A stretch of DNA of 64,000 nt, taken from contig NC_007759.1 of NCBI RefSeq assembly GCF_000013405.1, positions 1,303,001 through 1,367,000 of the forward strand. The letters are read 5' to 3'. The notes beneath the pieces were generated by a model. The model did not search any database and had not been told where the DNA came from. It worked only from the letters and a program-made list of their open reading frames with translations. Shown one piece after another: positions 53,977-63,301 of the stretch (the first letter of the stretch is position 1; each line of letters begins with the position of its first letter). This DNA comes from Syntrophus aciditrophicus SB. GTDB taxonomy: Bacteria; Desulfobacterota; Syntrophia; Syntrophales; Syntrophaceae. A program made the position numbers and the translations under genes.

Positions 53977-54369
53977 ATGGAAACGGTGTCGTTTTTTCCT
54001 TCTCTTTTAAAGATGCTGTTCGCTCTGGCCATAGTTTTGGGCATGATGATCGGAGCCATGTATTTCATCAAAAGAATTCTGCATTCAACAACTCCAGAAA
54101 TAGACAGAGGGGCTTTAATCAGAATCGTGGCAAGTCGGTATCTGGGACCGAAAAACAGCATCATGGTTGTTGACGTTGCCGGACAAATTATTGTCATCGG
54201 CCTGTCAAATCAGCAAATGACCGTACTGAAGACGATTTCCGATAAGGAGGCGCTGGAAAGGATGAGAAAACTGCCGGTCGAATCGGAGATGCCTTCCGCT
54301 GCTTTTGCGGAACAGTTTTCCCGTTATAAGGAAAAAATAATGTCTGCTATGGATAGCAAGATGAAATGA
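53977..54369 (+). CDS. fliO: Flagellar protein FliO
   Basis: 130 residues. One membrane helix near the N terminus (about 10-32; MLFALAIVLGMMIGAMYFIKR), then a FliO-like cytoplasmic domain with RIVASRYLGPKNSIMVVDVAGQIIVIGLSNQQM. FliO assists assembly of the FliP ring. Ribosome site AGGAAA. The gene overlaps fliP by 4 bases (ATGA). Confidence 0.9.
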   Translation: METVSFFPSLLKMLFALAIVLGMMIGAMYFIKRILHSTTPEIDRGALIRIVASRYLGPKNSIMVVDVAGQIIVIGLSNQQMTVLKTISDKEALERMRKLPVESEMPSAAFAEQFSRYKEKIMSAMDSKMK

Positions 54370-55154
54370 TGACTAGATACATCAATGATGCCCTGAAAGA
54401 TATTGTTCCTGAAGTTTTACTGCTTGTTATCCTTTTCACTGTGTTGGGGCCAGGGGTTGCTTCCGCGGAACCTTTATCTTTGCCGAACATCAGCTTGACT
54501 GTCGGTGGAAATGCGGATTCTCCGGACAAAGTGGCAACGGTCATTCAGCTTCTTTTCATCCTGACCGTGTTGTCACTGACACCGGCGATCCTGTTGATGC
54601 TTACCTCATTTACCCGCATTGTGATCGTCCTTTCTCTGCTAAGGCAGGCCATGGGCACGCAGCAGATGCCTTCAAATCAGATTATCATCGGTTTGTCTCT
54701 GTTCCTGACCTTTTTTATTATGTCTCCCGTGTGGCAGAGCGTGCACAGTGAAGCGTTAAAACCTTATTATGATGAGGAAATATCAGGAGAACAGGCAATC
54801 GAAAGGGCCGTCATTCCCGTTAAAGCATTTATGCTGAAGCAGACTCGAGAGAAGGACATTGCCCTGTTTCTGCAGATATCCAAAGGAAAAAGACCGGAGA
54901 AGCCAGCCGATCTGGCGCTTTCCGTTCTGGTTCCCGCCTTTGTGATCAGTGAGCTTAAAACGGCATTCCAGATCGGATTTCTGTTGTTTTTGCCTTTTTT
55001 TATTATTGACATGGTGGTTGCCAGCGTTCTGCTTTCCATGGGGATGATGATGCTTCCCCCGATTATGATGAGTCTGCCTTTCAAGCTGCTGTTATTCGTC
55101 CTGGTGGATGGATGGTATTTGATTATCGGATCGCTCGTTCAGAGTTTTCATTAG
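54366..55154 (+). CDS. fliP: Flagellar export gate protein FliP
   Basis: 262 residues with an apparent signal sequence (about 1-36, ending VASA), then the FliP domain: LTPAILLMLTSFTRIVIVLS and RQAMGTQQMPSNQIIIGLSLFLTFF. It forms the core of the export channel with FliQ and FliR. Start overlaps the fliO stop. Confidence 0.95.
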   Translation: MMTRYINDALKDIVPEVLLLVILFTVLGPGVASAEPLSLPNISLTVGGNADSPDKVATVIQLLFILTVLSLTPAILLMLTSFTRIVIVLSLLRQAMGTQQMPSNQIIIGLSLFLTFFIMSPVWQSVHSEALKPYYDEEISGEQAIERAVIPVKAFMLKQTREKDIALFLQISKGKRPEKPADLALSVLVPAFVISELKTAFQIGFLLFLPFFIIDMVVASVLLSMGMMMLPPIMMSLPFKLLLFVLVDGWYLIIGSLVQSFH

Positions 55155-55177
55155 AAAATTTTATAAGGAAAGAATTC

Positions 55178-55447
55178 ATGACTCCTGATTTTGTTGTCGG
55201 TATCATGGCTGAAGCCATCAAAGTCACACTCTTAGTGGCCGGTCCACTCCTGATCGTCGGGCTTGTTGTTGGTGTGGCGATCAGTCTGTTCCAGGCCGTC
55301 ACGCAAGTGCAGGAAATGACGCTGGTTTTTGTTCCGAAAATCGTTGCCGTACTTGTTGCCCTGGTGGCCACACTGCCCTGGATGATCAATCTTCTGCTTA
55401 CATTTACCCATAACCTTTATTCCAACATCCCCAATTATGTAAAATAA
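55178..55447 (+). CDS. fliQ: Flagellar export gate protein FliQ
   Basis: 89 residues from ATG 55178 (AAGGAAAG upstream). This is the usual FliQ size; a longer frame from 55112 overlaps fliP and is not expected. Two membrane helices, with MAEAIKVTLLVAGPLL, SLFQAVTQVQEMTL and FVPKIVAVLVALVATLPWM. Part of the FliPQR gate. Confidence 0.95.
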   Translation: MTPDFVVGIMAEAIKVTLLVAGPLLIVGLVVGVAISLFQAVTQVQEMTLVFVPKIVAVLVALVATLPWMINLLLTFTHNLYSNIPNYVK

Positions 55448-55489
55448 AGATCAGGCAATAGACGTGTTTTCAACCCCCGGGATATTCTC

Positions 55490-56269
55490 ATGAACCTGCC
55501 TGTCATTACTCCGGAGCAGATTGCCTGTCTGATTTTCATTTTTTTGCGAGTCAGCTCCATGATCGTCGTCATGCCCATCTTCGGAGGCGACAAGACAATT
55601 CCCGTGGGCATCAAAGGAGGGCTGTCCCTTCTGATTACCTTCCTTCTGTTTCCTTTTGTGCGAATGGATTTCGGCTTTCAGTTGATGGAGCTCACCCCAA
55701 TGGTCGTAATCATGATCGGTGAAATCCTCATCGGGGTGATTATCGGTTTTGTGGCCCGTTTCATCTTTGCCGGAATTCAGTTTGCAGGAGAATTAATCGG
55801 GTTTCAAATGGGATTTTCCGTCGTCAACATTATCGATCCCGTAACCAGCACTCAGGTTTCCCTGATATCGCAGCTGAAATATTTCCTGGCCATGCTGGTC
55901 TTTCTGGCTGTAAACGCTCACCACATCTTTCTTTCCGCCATGGCGGAAAGTTTTGTGAGGATTTCGCCGATGCAGTTTCATCTGACAGAAAGGGTGATTG
56001 CACCCTTATGTCTTCTTTCAATGGAGGTTTTCATAATTGCTGTAAAAATCAGTGCTCCGGTGGTAGCCGTGCTCATTTTTACTCATGTCGCCCTGGGTGT
56101 TGTGGCAAGGACGGTTCCCCAAATCAATATCTTTATTGTCGGATTCCCTCTACAGATTGCCTTGGGATTAATTTTTCTGGGATTGAGCGCACCGATTTTT
56201 GTCAATTATTGCATCCGACTTTTCAACGGCTTGGCAAAACAGATCCATATGCTTGTTCTGCTGATGTGA
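55490..56269 (+). CDS. fliR: Flagellar export gate protein FliR
   Basis: 259 residues with about six membrane helices. Typical features: LRVSSMIVVMPIFGGDKTIP and FAGIQFAGELIGFQMGFSVVNIIDP. It completes the FliPQR gate. 42 bases after fliQ. No clear ribosome site just upstream (GGGATATTCTC). Confidence 0.94.
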   Translation: MNLPVITPEQIACLIFIFLRVSSMIVVMPIFGGDKTIPVGIKGGLSLLITFLLFPFVRMDFGFQLMELTPMVVIMIGEILIGVIIGFVARFIFAGIQFAGELIGFQMGFSVVNIIDPVTSTQVSLISQLKYFLAMLVFLAVNAHHIFLSAMAESFVRISPMQFHLTERVIAPLCLLSMEVFIIAVKISAPVVAVLIFTHVALGVVARTVPQINIFIVGFPLQIALGLIFLGLSAPIFVNYCIRLFNGLAKQIHMLVLLM

Positions 56270-56389
56270 AATAAATGTAAAATTAAAACTGTCGCTAAGC
56301 AAGGCCGTTTTTTCCTCTTAATCATGAAAAGGCCTGTTTCTTATCAAAAAAGTGTGTTTCATGTCTCCGATATCTGATTTCTGAACTCC

Positions 56390-57454
56390 ATGGCTGAATC
56401 GAACAAAGATCAGGAACGAACTGAAGAAGCGACCCCGAAAAGAAGGGAAGAAGCACGTGAACAGGGACAGGTAGCGAAGAGCCGGGACTTGGCTTCCGTT
56501 GCTATTCTGAGCGCGTGCCTTCTCTATTTTTATTTTGGAGCCAACAGCTTTCTTCATCAGCTCATGGATCTGATGAAAAGCTCTTTTTCAAGTCTAGATT
56601 CTTCCCTTGTGACAACGGAAAATATTCAATCTCTCCTCTTTTCAGCTTTCTATAAGACCATTACCTTAATGACGCCGTTTTTGTTGGTGGTTTGTATTGC
56701 AGCTCTGTCATCCAATATACTGCAGGTCGGTTTTAAGATATCAACAAAAGCCATTGCCCCGAAGTTGTCGAAAATTGATCCTGCCAAAGGGTTCGCCAGA
56801 CTTTTTTCGCTTCAATCCCTGATTGAATTCATAAAGAGCATTTTCAAAATAAGCATCGCCGGGTTTGTCGCATATCTGACCGTCAAAAGTGAGCTGGTGG
56901 ATATCCTTCCTCTTGCTGATTCGAGTGTCTGGGAAATTCTGGTTTATATCACCGGGACTTCTTTCCGTATCCTTCTGACTACCTGTTGGGTTCTCATTAT
57001 CCTTGCCTTGATGGATTACCTTTATCAACGCTGGGAATATGAACGAAATTTAAAAATGTCCCGACAGGAGATCAAGGACGAAAACAAGCAGACCGAAGGC
57101 GATCCGATCGTCAAAGCCAGAATTAGAAGGCTTCAGCGGGAGATGGCTCAAAGAAGAATGATGGCGAATGTTCCAAAAGCGGATGTGATCATCACCAACC
57201 CGACGCATCTCGCTGTTGCCCTTCAATATGACCAGGACTCCATGATCGCCCCGAAGGTCATTGCCAAAGGGGCTGGATATTTAGCTGAAAAAATTAAGGA
57301 AATAGCCAGAGAAAGCCGTGTGCCTCTTGTTGAAAATAAACCACTGGCACAGGTATTGTATAAAATGGTCGAGGTGAGCGGTACGATTCCTGACAGTTTA
57401 TACAAAGCCGTGGCTGAGATCCTGGCATATATTTATTCAATCAAACGGGAATAG
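56390..57454 (+). CDS. flhB: Flagellar export switch protein FlhB
   Basis: 354 residues. Cytoplasmic N-terminal start DQERTEEATPKRREEAREQG, four membrane helices (about 35-210), and a C-terminal domain with the self-cleaving NPTH (270-273), then HLAVALQYD. FlhB controls the change from hook to filament substrates. The 120-base upstream gap contains no strong ribosome site or visible promoter. Confidence 0.95.
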   Translation: MAESNKDQERTEEATPKRREEAREQGQVAKSRDLASVAILSACLLYFYFGANSFLHQLMDLMKSSFSSLDSSLVTTENIQSLLFSAFYKTITLMTPFLLVVCIAALSSNILQVGFKISTKAIAPKLSKIDPAKGFARLFSLQSLIEFIKSIFKISIAGFVAYLTVKSELVDILPLADSSVWEILVYITGTSFRILLTTCWVLIILALMDYLYQRWEYERNLKMSRQEIKDENKQTEGDPIVKARIRRLQREMAQRRMMANVPKADVIITNPTHLAVALQYDQDSMIAPKVIAKGAGYLAEKIKEIARESRVPLVENKPLAQVLYKMVEVSGTIPDSLYKAVAEILAYIYSIKRE

Positions 57455-57589
57455 AACAGATTGCCTTCAGAATGTTGAAATACGGCAGGAAGCGGGCGGC
57501 GCTTTCGAGCGCATCATAATGGAAAAGCGATGACAAGAAGCGAAGAAAGACGACCAGGTTCTGAGTTGAGCCCTTGAAGGGATGACGTG

Positions 57590-59662
57590 ATGCAGGCAAC
57601 GGGAGCAGTCGGGAGATTCTCCGAATTAACAAGAAGCAGCAGCATGATGATGGCCCTGGGGGTGATCGGAATCCTCATGGTCATGATGATCCCGCTGCCG
57701 ACTCTGTTGCTGGACATTCTGCTGTCTTTCAGCATCACCGTGTCGATTATCATCCTGCTCATGTCCATGTATGTTCTCAAACCCCTTGATTTCTCCATTT
57801 TTCCTTCCATTCTTCTTGTTGTCACTTTATTGAGGCTGTCTCTAAACGTAGCCTCGACGCGCTTGATTCTCCTGCATGGGAATGAAGGAGCAACGGCCGC
57901 CGGTCATGTTATCCATGCATTCGGCACGTTTGTGGTCGGGGGCAATTATGTTGTCGGTCTGATTGTTTTTACCGTACTTGTGCTGATTAATTTCATCGTC
58001 ATTACCAAGGGATCAACGCGTATCGCGGAAGTAGCAGCCCGTTTCACCCTCGACGCCATGCCGGGGAAGCAGATGAGCATTGATGCAGACCTCAATGCCG
58101 GTTTGATCTCGGATGTGGATGCCCGTAAAAGAAGAGGCGACCTTGAAAAGGAAACCAATTTTTATGGTGCGATGGACGGCGCCAGCAAATTTGTACGCGG
58201 AGATGCTGTGGCGGGCATTGTCATCACACTGATCAATATCATCGGTGGATTGGTTATTGGTGTTTTACAGCAGGGAATGCCGTTTGTTGATGCCGCAAGA
58301 AATTATACCTTATTGACAGTAGGTGATGGACTGGTTTCTCAGATTCCCGCTTTGATTGTTTCAACAGCAGCCGGAATGCTGGTCACAAGATCCGCCGCGT
58401 CCTCCGATCTGGGCGACGAGGTGCGTCACCAGTTGTTGATGCAGCCAAACGCAATTGCCACGGCGTCAATCATGATTCTTGCTTTTTCCCTGATCCCCGG
58501 TATGCCCAAGTTCTCTTTTGTTCTGGTTTCCGCCATGATCGGTTGGCTGGCTTGGAACCTTTACAGTACAGCGGATCAATCCCGGGAAACCGAAGAAGAA
58601 CCAGCACAGTTTCCAGTCCAGGAAGAACCGGAAGATCTGCTCATTCCATTGGATGTCTTGGGGCTGGAAGTGGGATACGGTCTCATTCCCCTGGTAGATG
58701 CCAGTCAGGGAGGGGAATTGCTCCATCGGATCAAGGCACTGCGAAAGCAGATGGCGATGGAAATGGGGTTCATCGTTCCTGCAATTCATATCAGAGACAA
58801 TCTTCAATTAAATGTCAATTCATACTCGGTAATCCTGAAAGGAGTCGAAATTGCCGATGGAGAACTGATGCCGGGACATCATATGGCTATTAACACAGGA
58901 GATCAAAGTTTCAATCTCAAGGGAATAGAAACAAAGGAACCGGCTTTTGGCCTGCCGGCTGTGTGGATACCTGAAAAAGAAAGAGAAAGCGTGCAAGCGA
59001 AAGGATACGTTGTTGTTGATCCATCAACAGTTGTTACGACGCATTTAACGGAAATTATCAAGCTGCACGCAGATGAATTGATGGGAAGGCATGAAGTTCA
59101 GATGCTGATCGATAATTTAAGCCGGATGTACCCCAAGGTTGTTGAAGACCTTGTGCCGAAGATCGTTCCCTACGGGATTCTCCAGAAAGTTCTGCAAAGA
59201 TTGCTGCGGGAACGTGTTTCCATCCGCGACCTTTATACCATTACAGAAACCCTGGCTGATTATGTGTCGATGACAAAGAATGTCGATATCTTGACAGGGT
59301 ATGTCCGACAGGCGCTGGCCAGATCCATTACAAAACAGTATCTGGATTCGAATGGGAGTTTGACGGTCATGATGATTTCTCCCGACATCGAAGATACGAT
59401 AGGGAAGGCGGTTCAACATACGGAACAGGAATCTTATGTAAACCCTGATCCGATCATGATCAGAAAACTAGTCAATAAGGTGCAGAAATTGATCAATTCT
59501 TTTACGGCAAAAGGATTGCAGCCGATAATCCTCTGTTCTCCCGCGGTCCGGATTCATCTCAGAAATATCATGGAGAAATTCTTTCCCAGCGTCGTAGTCC
59601 TTTCTCATAATGAGGTTACGCGGGAAACATCCATCAAATCCTTAGGCATGGTAGAGCTGTAA
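57590..59662 (+). CDS. flhA: Flagellar export protein FlhA
   Basis: 690 residues, full size, from ATG 57590 (GAAGGG about 7 bases upstream; a GTG directly precedes it). About eight membrane helices up to residue 330, the FHIPEP signature region RFTLDAMPGKQMSIDADLNAG and ARKRRGDLEKETNFYGAMDGAS, then the cytoplasmic ring domain. It uses the proton motive force and docks chaperone-substrate complexes. Confidence 0.96.
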   Translation: MQATGAVGRFSELTRSSSMMMALGVIGILMVMMIPLPTLLLDILLSFSITVSIIILLMSMYVLKPLDFSIFPSILLVVTLLRLSLNVASTRLILLHGNEGATAAGHVIHAFGTFVVGGNYVVGLIVFTVLVLINFIVITKGSTRIAEVAARFTLDAMPGKQMSIDADLNAGLISDVDARKRRGDLEKETNFYGAMDGASKFVRGDAVAGIVITLINIIGGLVIGVLQQGMPFVDAARNYTLLTVGDGLVSQIPALIVSTAAGMLVTRSAASSDLGDEVRHQLLMQPNAIATASIMILAFSLIPGMPKFSFVLVSAMIGWLAWNLYSTADQSRETEEEPAQFPVQEEPEDLLIPLDVLGLEVGYGLIPLVDASQGGELLHRIKALRKQMAMEMGFIVPAIHIRDNLQLNVNSYSVILKGVEIADGELMPGHHMAINTGDQSFNLKGIETKEPAFGLPAVWIPEKERESVQAKGYVVVDPSTVVTTHLTEIIKLHADELMGRHEVQMLIDNLSRMYPKVVEDLVPKIVPYGILQKVLQRLLRERVSIRDLYTITETLADYVSMTKNVDILTGYVRQALARSITKQYLDSNGSLTVMMISPDIEDTIGKAVQHTEQESYVNPDPIMIRKLVNKVQKLINSFTAKGLQPIILCSPAVRIHLRNIMEKFFPSVVVLSHNEVTRETSIKSLGMVEL

Positions 59663-59663
59663 T

Positions 59664-60836
59664 ATGCAGATCAAACGATATGAAGTTGCAAATGTCCAGG
59701 AGGCCGTTAAAAAAATAAAAAAGGACCTGGGTCCGGATGCAATTATTCTGTCGTCAAAAAAGTTGAGAGGTTCCGGGGGGGGCATGTTGGAGGTTATTGC
59801 TGCCAGAGATCTGGATTTCACAACCAATGCCGGCCAAAACGATCTTTCCGGCAACAATGAGTGGCGAATAGAACAAGATCGGGGAAAGAGTCTTGAAGAT
59901 CTGGCATCTTACTTAAAGAATAATTTTGAGGAATTAAAAAGACTGTTTCAAGATCTGAAGAATGAACGGTATATGCTTACCGAGCTGGCGGAATTAAAGG
60001 ATTCCATGAACACATTCTTCGATGTTCTTGGCTTGAAGCGAAACAGGACAGGGTGTGTGCAGACGGATCAAATTTACTATAATCTGATTTCAAAAGGCAT
60101 TTCAAAAGAGAAAGCCTGGAAGGCTGTGGAAAAGGTCAAGAATGAATTTGCCTCCGGGCAGATTGAAAATGTACAGGCAGGTTTGTCTGTGATTGAAAGT
60201 CTGATTGGACAATCTCTTCCATTTGTAAATCATTCCGAAAAGGAAAAAAGGGTTAAAGTTTTTATTGGTCCTACAGGCGTCGGAAAAACAACGACACTTG
60301 CAAAACTTTCAGCTTATCATGCCCTAAGTAAAAAAAAGACCGTGGGACTCATAACGACCGACACATACCGGATTGCCGCGGTTGAACAATTGAAAACATA
60401 CGCCAGAATCATAGGTATTCCTTTGAGAGTCGCTCCCAGGAAGGATGATTTCAAACAATCCCTGAAAAAGTTTGCTGATAAGGATGTCATCCTTGTTGAC
60501 ACACCGGGAAGGAGCAGCAACGACATTGTAAATTTGAAAAAGCTCAATGAAACCCTGAGGTCGGATATTCCCTTTGAGTCGAATCTTCTCATAAGCCTTA
60601 CCTCAAGTAGAGAGTCCATGATGGAGGTGGCATTGCGCTACAGGATTTTTGATTATGATCGGATTATCCTGACCAAGGCCGATGAATCCTTACGTGTTGG
60701 TTTCCTCTGGGATGTTCTTGATCGGATTTCCAAACCTGTTTCCTATATTACAAATGGACAAAACGTGCCTCATGACATTGAAGAAGCAACTCCGCAAAAA
60801 ATTGCCAGGATGATTATAGGTAACGATTTGAATTGA
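59664..60836 (+). CDS. flhF: Flagellar biosynthesis GTPase FlhF
   Basis: 390 residues. N-terminal basic domain B (1-150, with KDLGPDAIILSSKK), then the SRP-type NG domain with G1 GPTGVGKT (202-209), TTDTYRIAAVEQLKTYARI and VILVDTPGRSSND. FlhF places the flagellum, usually at a pole, and is controlled by FlhG encoded next. Its ATG lies one base after the flhA stop, so it is co-translated. Confidence 0.95.
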   Translation: MQIKRYEVANVQEAVKKIKKDLGPDAIILSSKKLRGSGGGMLEVIAARDLDFTTNAGQNDLSGNNEWRIEQDRGKSLEDLASYLKNNFEELKRLFQDLKNERYMLTELAELKDSMNTFFDVLGLKRNRTGCVQTDQIYYNLISKGISKEKAWKAVEKVKNEFASGQIENVQAGLSVIESLIGQSLPFVNHSEKEKRVKVFIGPTGVGKTTTLAKLSAYHALSKKKTVGLITTDTYRIAAVEQLKTYARIIGIPLRVAPRKDDFKQSLKKFADKDVILVDTPGRSSNDIVNLKKLNETLRSDIPFESNLLISLTSSRESMMEVALRYRIFDYDRIILTKADESLRVGFLWDVLDRISKPVSYITNGQNVPHDIEEATPQKIARMIIGNDLN

Positions 60837-60928
60837 ATGTTCCGCTGACAGGGTAGTGCATCGGGAAACGCCGGAAAAGAGCCTTTCCAATGTTGAAGAC
60901 AACCGACTATGCAATGAGGGGTAAAAGA

Positions 60929-61843
60929 GTGGATCAGGCCGAATCTCTAAGAGAACTGGTAAGGAAAAGAAACGAGACAAAATTTGGAAACCAGTCAGAA
61001 ATCGAGAAAAAAAATCGCATGAAAAAAAATTATGACCGAGTCAGAACCATTGCAATAACGAGTGGAAAAGGGGGTGTGGGAAAAACCAACATTACCGCAA
61101 ATCTGGCGTGTATGTTGGCTAAAATGAACAAAAAAACACTCGTTCTCGATGCGGACGTCGGACTGGCCAATATTGATGTCGTTCTCGGACTGACTCCGAA
61201 ATACAATTTGCATCATGTTCTTACTGGAGAACGAAGATTGTCGGAAGTGATTGTAGCCGGTCCAGGTGGTGTGAAGATTTTGCCTTCCGCGTCGGGTATT
61301 CACGAAATGACGGATCTGTCGCGGGGTCAGAAATTAACCCTGCTGGATGATTTAAATTCCATAAAAGAAAGTCTCGATTTCATGCTGATTGATACCGGTG
61401 CCGGTATTGCCGGGAATGTCATGTATTTCAATATGGCAGCAAGAGAAATCATTGTTGTTACTTCTCCGGAGCCAACGTCTCTTACTGACGCCTATGCTCT
61501 GATTAAAGTTTTGTATCAGCGATATGCAAAAAAAAGATTCCGGTTGTTAATCAATATGGTGAGAAGCGCTGCTGAAGCCAATAAAGTCTATCTTCGCCTC
61601 AGTTCAGCAACGGATCATTTCCTGAATTTAAACATTGAGTTCATGGGTTATATCCTTCATGACAAAAAATTACAGGAAGCCGTTAAACTGCGAAAGGCCC
61701 TCGTGGAGCTTTATCCTGATTCCAAGGCAAGTCTTTGTGTAAAGAAGGTGGCTGAAAAAATATGTGAAGAAAATCCTGAGTACGATGAAAGCGGGAGCAT
61801 CAGTTTCTTCGGGGAAAAAATCCTGGGTAATGAATGCAGATAA
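60929..61843 (+). CDS. flhG: Flagellar number regulator FlhG
   Basis: 304 residues from GTG 60929 (GAGGGG 7 bases upstream), giving the expected DQAESLRELV N terminus; the DQAxxLR motif is known to stimulate FlhF GTPase. Another ATG at 60890 lacks a ribosome site. MinD-like ATPase with Walker A KGGVGKT (47-53), VLDADVGLANIDVVLGL and FMLIDTGAGI. It limits the number of flagella. Overlaps the sigma factor gene by 14 bases. Confidence 0.93.
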   Translation: MDQAESLRELVRKRNETKFGNQSEIEKKNRMKKNYDRVRTIAITSGKGGVGKTNITANLACMLAKMNKKTLVLDADVGLANIDVVLGLTPKYNLHHVLTGERRLSEVIVAGPGGVKILPSASGIHEMTDLSRGQKLTLLDDLNSIKESLDFMLIDTGAGIAGNVMYFNMAAREIIVVTSPEPTSLTDAYALIKVLYQRYAKKRFRLLINMVRSAAEANKVYLRLSSATDHFLNLNIEFMGYILHDKKLQEAVKLRKALVELYPDSKASLCVKKVAEKICEENPEYDESGSISFFGEKILGNECR

Positions 61844-62549
61844 GAAAGATCGTGAAGCATTAATCTTGAAATATCTTCCCTTTGTAAAAGCTGTTGTAGG
61901 CCGCATGGCATCCAAAATACCCATTGATGCCGGGGACAAGGAAGATCTGATTCACGTGGGAATTATCGGCTTGATGTCCGCAATTGAAAAATATGATACC
62001 AGGAGAAACGTCCGCTTTGAAACCTATGCTGGAATCAGAATTCGAGGCGCTGTTCTTGACGAGTTAAGGGCAAGGGATTGGGTTCCAAGAGCTGTGCGCA
62101 GCAGGGATAATGAAATTACGAAGGCTATTTCGTCGTTGCAGAAGATATTGAGAAGAGCGCCGGACGATCATGAAATATCGGAATATTTGGGACTGTCTAT
62201 TGAAGAGTATTTTAAATTGCTGGATGATTCCCGTTGCATTTCACTGATCAGCAGCGAAGATTTACCCGGAGATTATCTGGATCGTTATTCCTGTTCCGAT
62301 GTAATCAGGGCCGTCGAACAGGGCAGTGCTCTAGATTTAATCACGGACCATGAGTTCAGAATGCAACTGAAGAAAGCCATGGAGCTGCTGCCTGACAAAG
62401 AGCGCCTGGTTTTGACATTATATTATTATGAGGAACTGACGATGAAGGAAATCGGTAAAGTTCTGGATTTAACGGAGTCGAGGGTATGTCAGCTTCATTC
62501 TCAGGCCATTTTCCGCCTCAGGGCGGCGGTAAAGAAAATTAACTTGTAA
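61830..62549 (+). CDS. fliA: Flagellar sigma factor FliA (sigma-28)
   Basis: 239 residues from ATG 61830, inside the end of flhG. Regions: 2 with HVGIIGLMSAIEKYD and RFETYAGIRIRGAVLDELRARDWVPR, the sigma-28 signature; 3 with LQKILRRAPDDHEISEYLGL; 4 with LPDKERLVLTLYYYEELTMKEIGKVLDLTESRVCQLH. It directs late flagellar gene transcription. Co-translated with flhG. Confidence 0.95.
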   Translation: MNADKKDREALILKYLPFVKAVVGRMASKIPIDAGDKEDLIHVGIIGLMSAIEKYDTRRNVRFETYAGIRIRGAVLDELRARDWVPRAVRSRDNEITKAISSLQKILRRAPDDHEISEYLGLSIEEYFKLLDDSRCISLISSEDLPGDYLDRYSCSDVIRAVEQGSALDLITDHEFRMQLKKAMELLPDKERLVLTLYYYEELTMKEIGKVLDLTESRVCQLHSQAIFRLRAAVKKINL

Positions 62550-62657
62550 GGCTTTAAGACAAACTGAAAACAGGGTGCCGGGATTGAGAGTCGGGATTAA
62601 TCAGAATAAGAGATAAGCGAAGTTTTTACCACGTGGCCATTCTATTGACGAGATACT

Positions 62658-63236
62658 ATGAAGAAGATTAAAAAAGACATTTCGGATTTCAGTCATCATG
62701 AGAACGACAATTGTGGAGAAGATTATTCCACCGGAGAGTCAAATCGATCCGACTCGCTGTCTCAAGAGAAAAATTTCGGGAGCCGTTGGAAGAAATCAAA
62801 AAAAAATGCAGTCGGTTATTGTTTAGCATTTGTTGCATTTTCTTCAGGCATTGCTTTTTTCCTGGTAGATTTCCATACATTGAAATTTAACAACGCTCCG
62901 GTTGAGAATATCACACCTGTTCAGCAGCCCGTAAAGTGTAAATTCGCATCGTTGCAGGATTTTATTATCAATTTTAAAGACGGCGGCGGAAAGGAAAAAA
63001 TTTTTGTTTGTGCCTTGGCGCTGGAAATAAGCCCGGATCACAAACTTGCATTCAAAGACGATCATTTTGACATCAGGAAAATGATTTATAAAAAACTTTT
63101 AACCTGCAGCCGGGAGAATACTTCTTTTCTTCAGGATAGAAACCGGTTAAGGGATTTCCTTTTCGTTGAACTTAATCAGCAACTTGGGGGAAATATCGTT
63201 ACCGGAATCTATTTCACAAAATTTATGATTTTGTAA
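62658..63236 (+). CDS. FliL-like second protein
   Basis: 192 residues. A charged cytoplasmic N terminus (about 1-50; many Asp/Ser/Lys) is followed by one membrane helix (about 52-72; YCLAFVAFSSGIAFFLVDF) and a periplasmic domain ending NIVTGIYFTKFMIL, close to the FliL ending (IMRVYFTEFVIQ), with the FliL-like FIINFKDGGGKEKIFVCALALEI strand. FliL homologue is likely. It lies 108 bases after fliA. Codon use is more AT-rich than the earlier genes. Confidence 0.7.
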   Translation: MKKIKKDISDFSHHENDNCGEDYSTGESNRSDSLSQEKNFGSRWKKSKKNAVGYCLAFVAFSSGIAFFLVDFHTLKFNNAPVENITPVQQPVKCKFASLQDFIINFKDGGGKEKIFVCALALEISPDHKLAFKDDHFDIRKMIYKKLLTCSRENTSFLQDRNRLRDFLFVELNQQLGGNIVTGIYFTKFMIL

Positions 63237-63301
63237 TATCTTTCTGTTTTTTTAACTGAGTATATCGGCATCGCTGAAGCGTCAGAGAGAGGAATTGATT
63301 G

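Noticed and set aside
62550-62657. A possible sigma-28 promoter after fliA (ttaag ... gccggga)
   Set aside because: The spacing between the two blocks does not fit, and the -10 block matches only GCCG of GCCGATAA.
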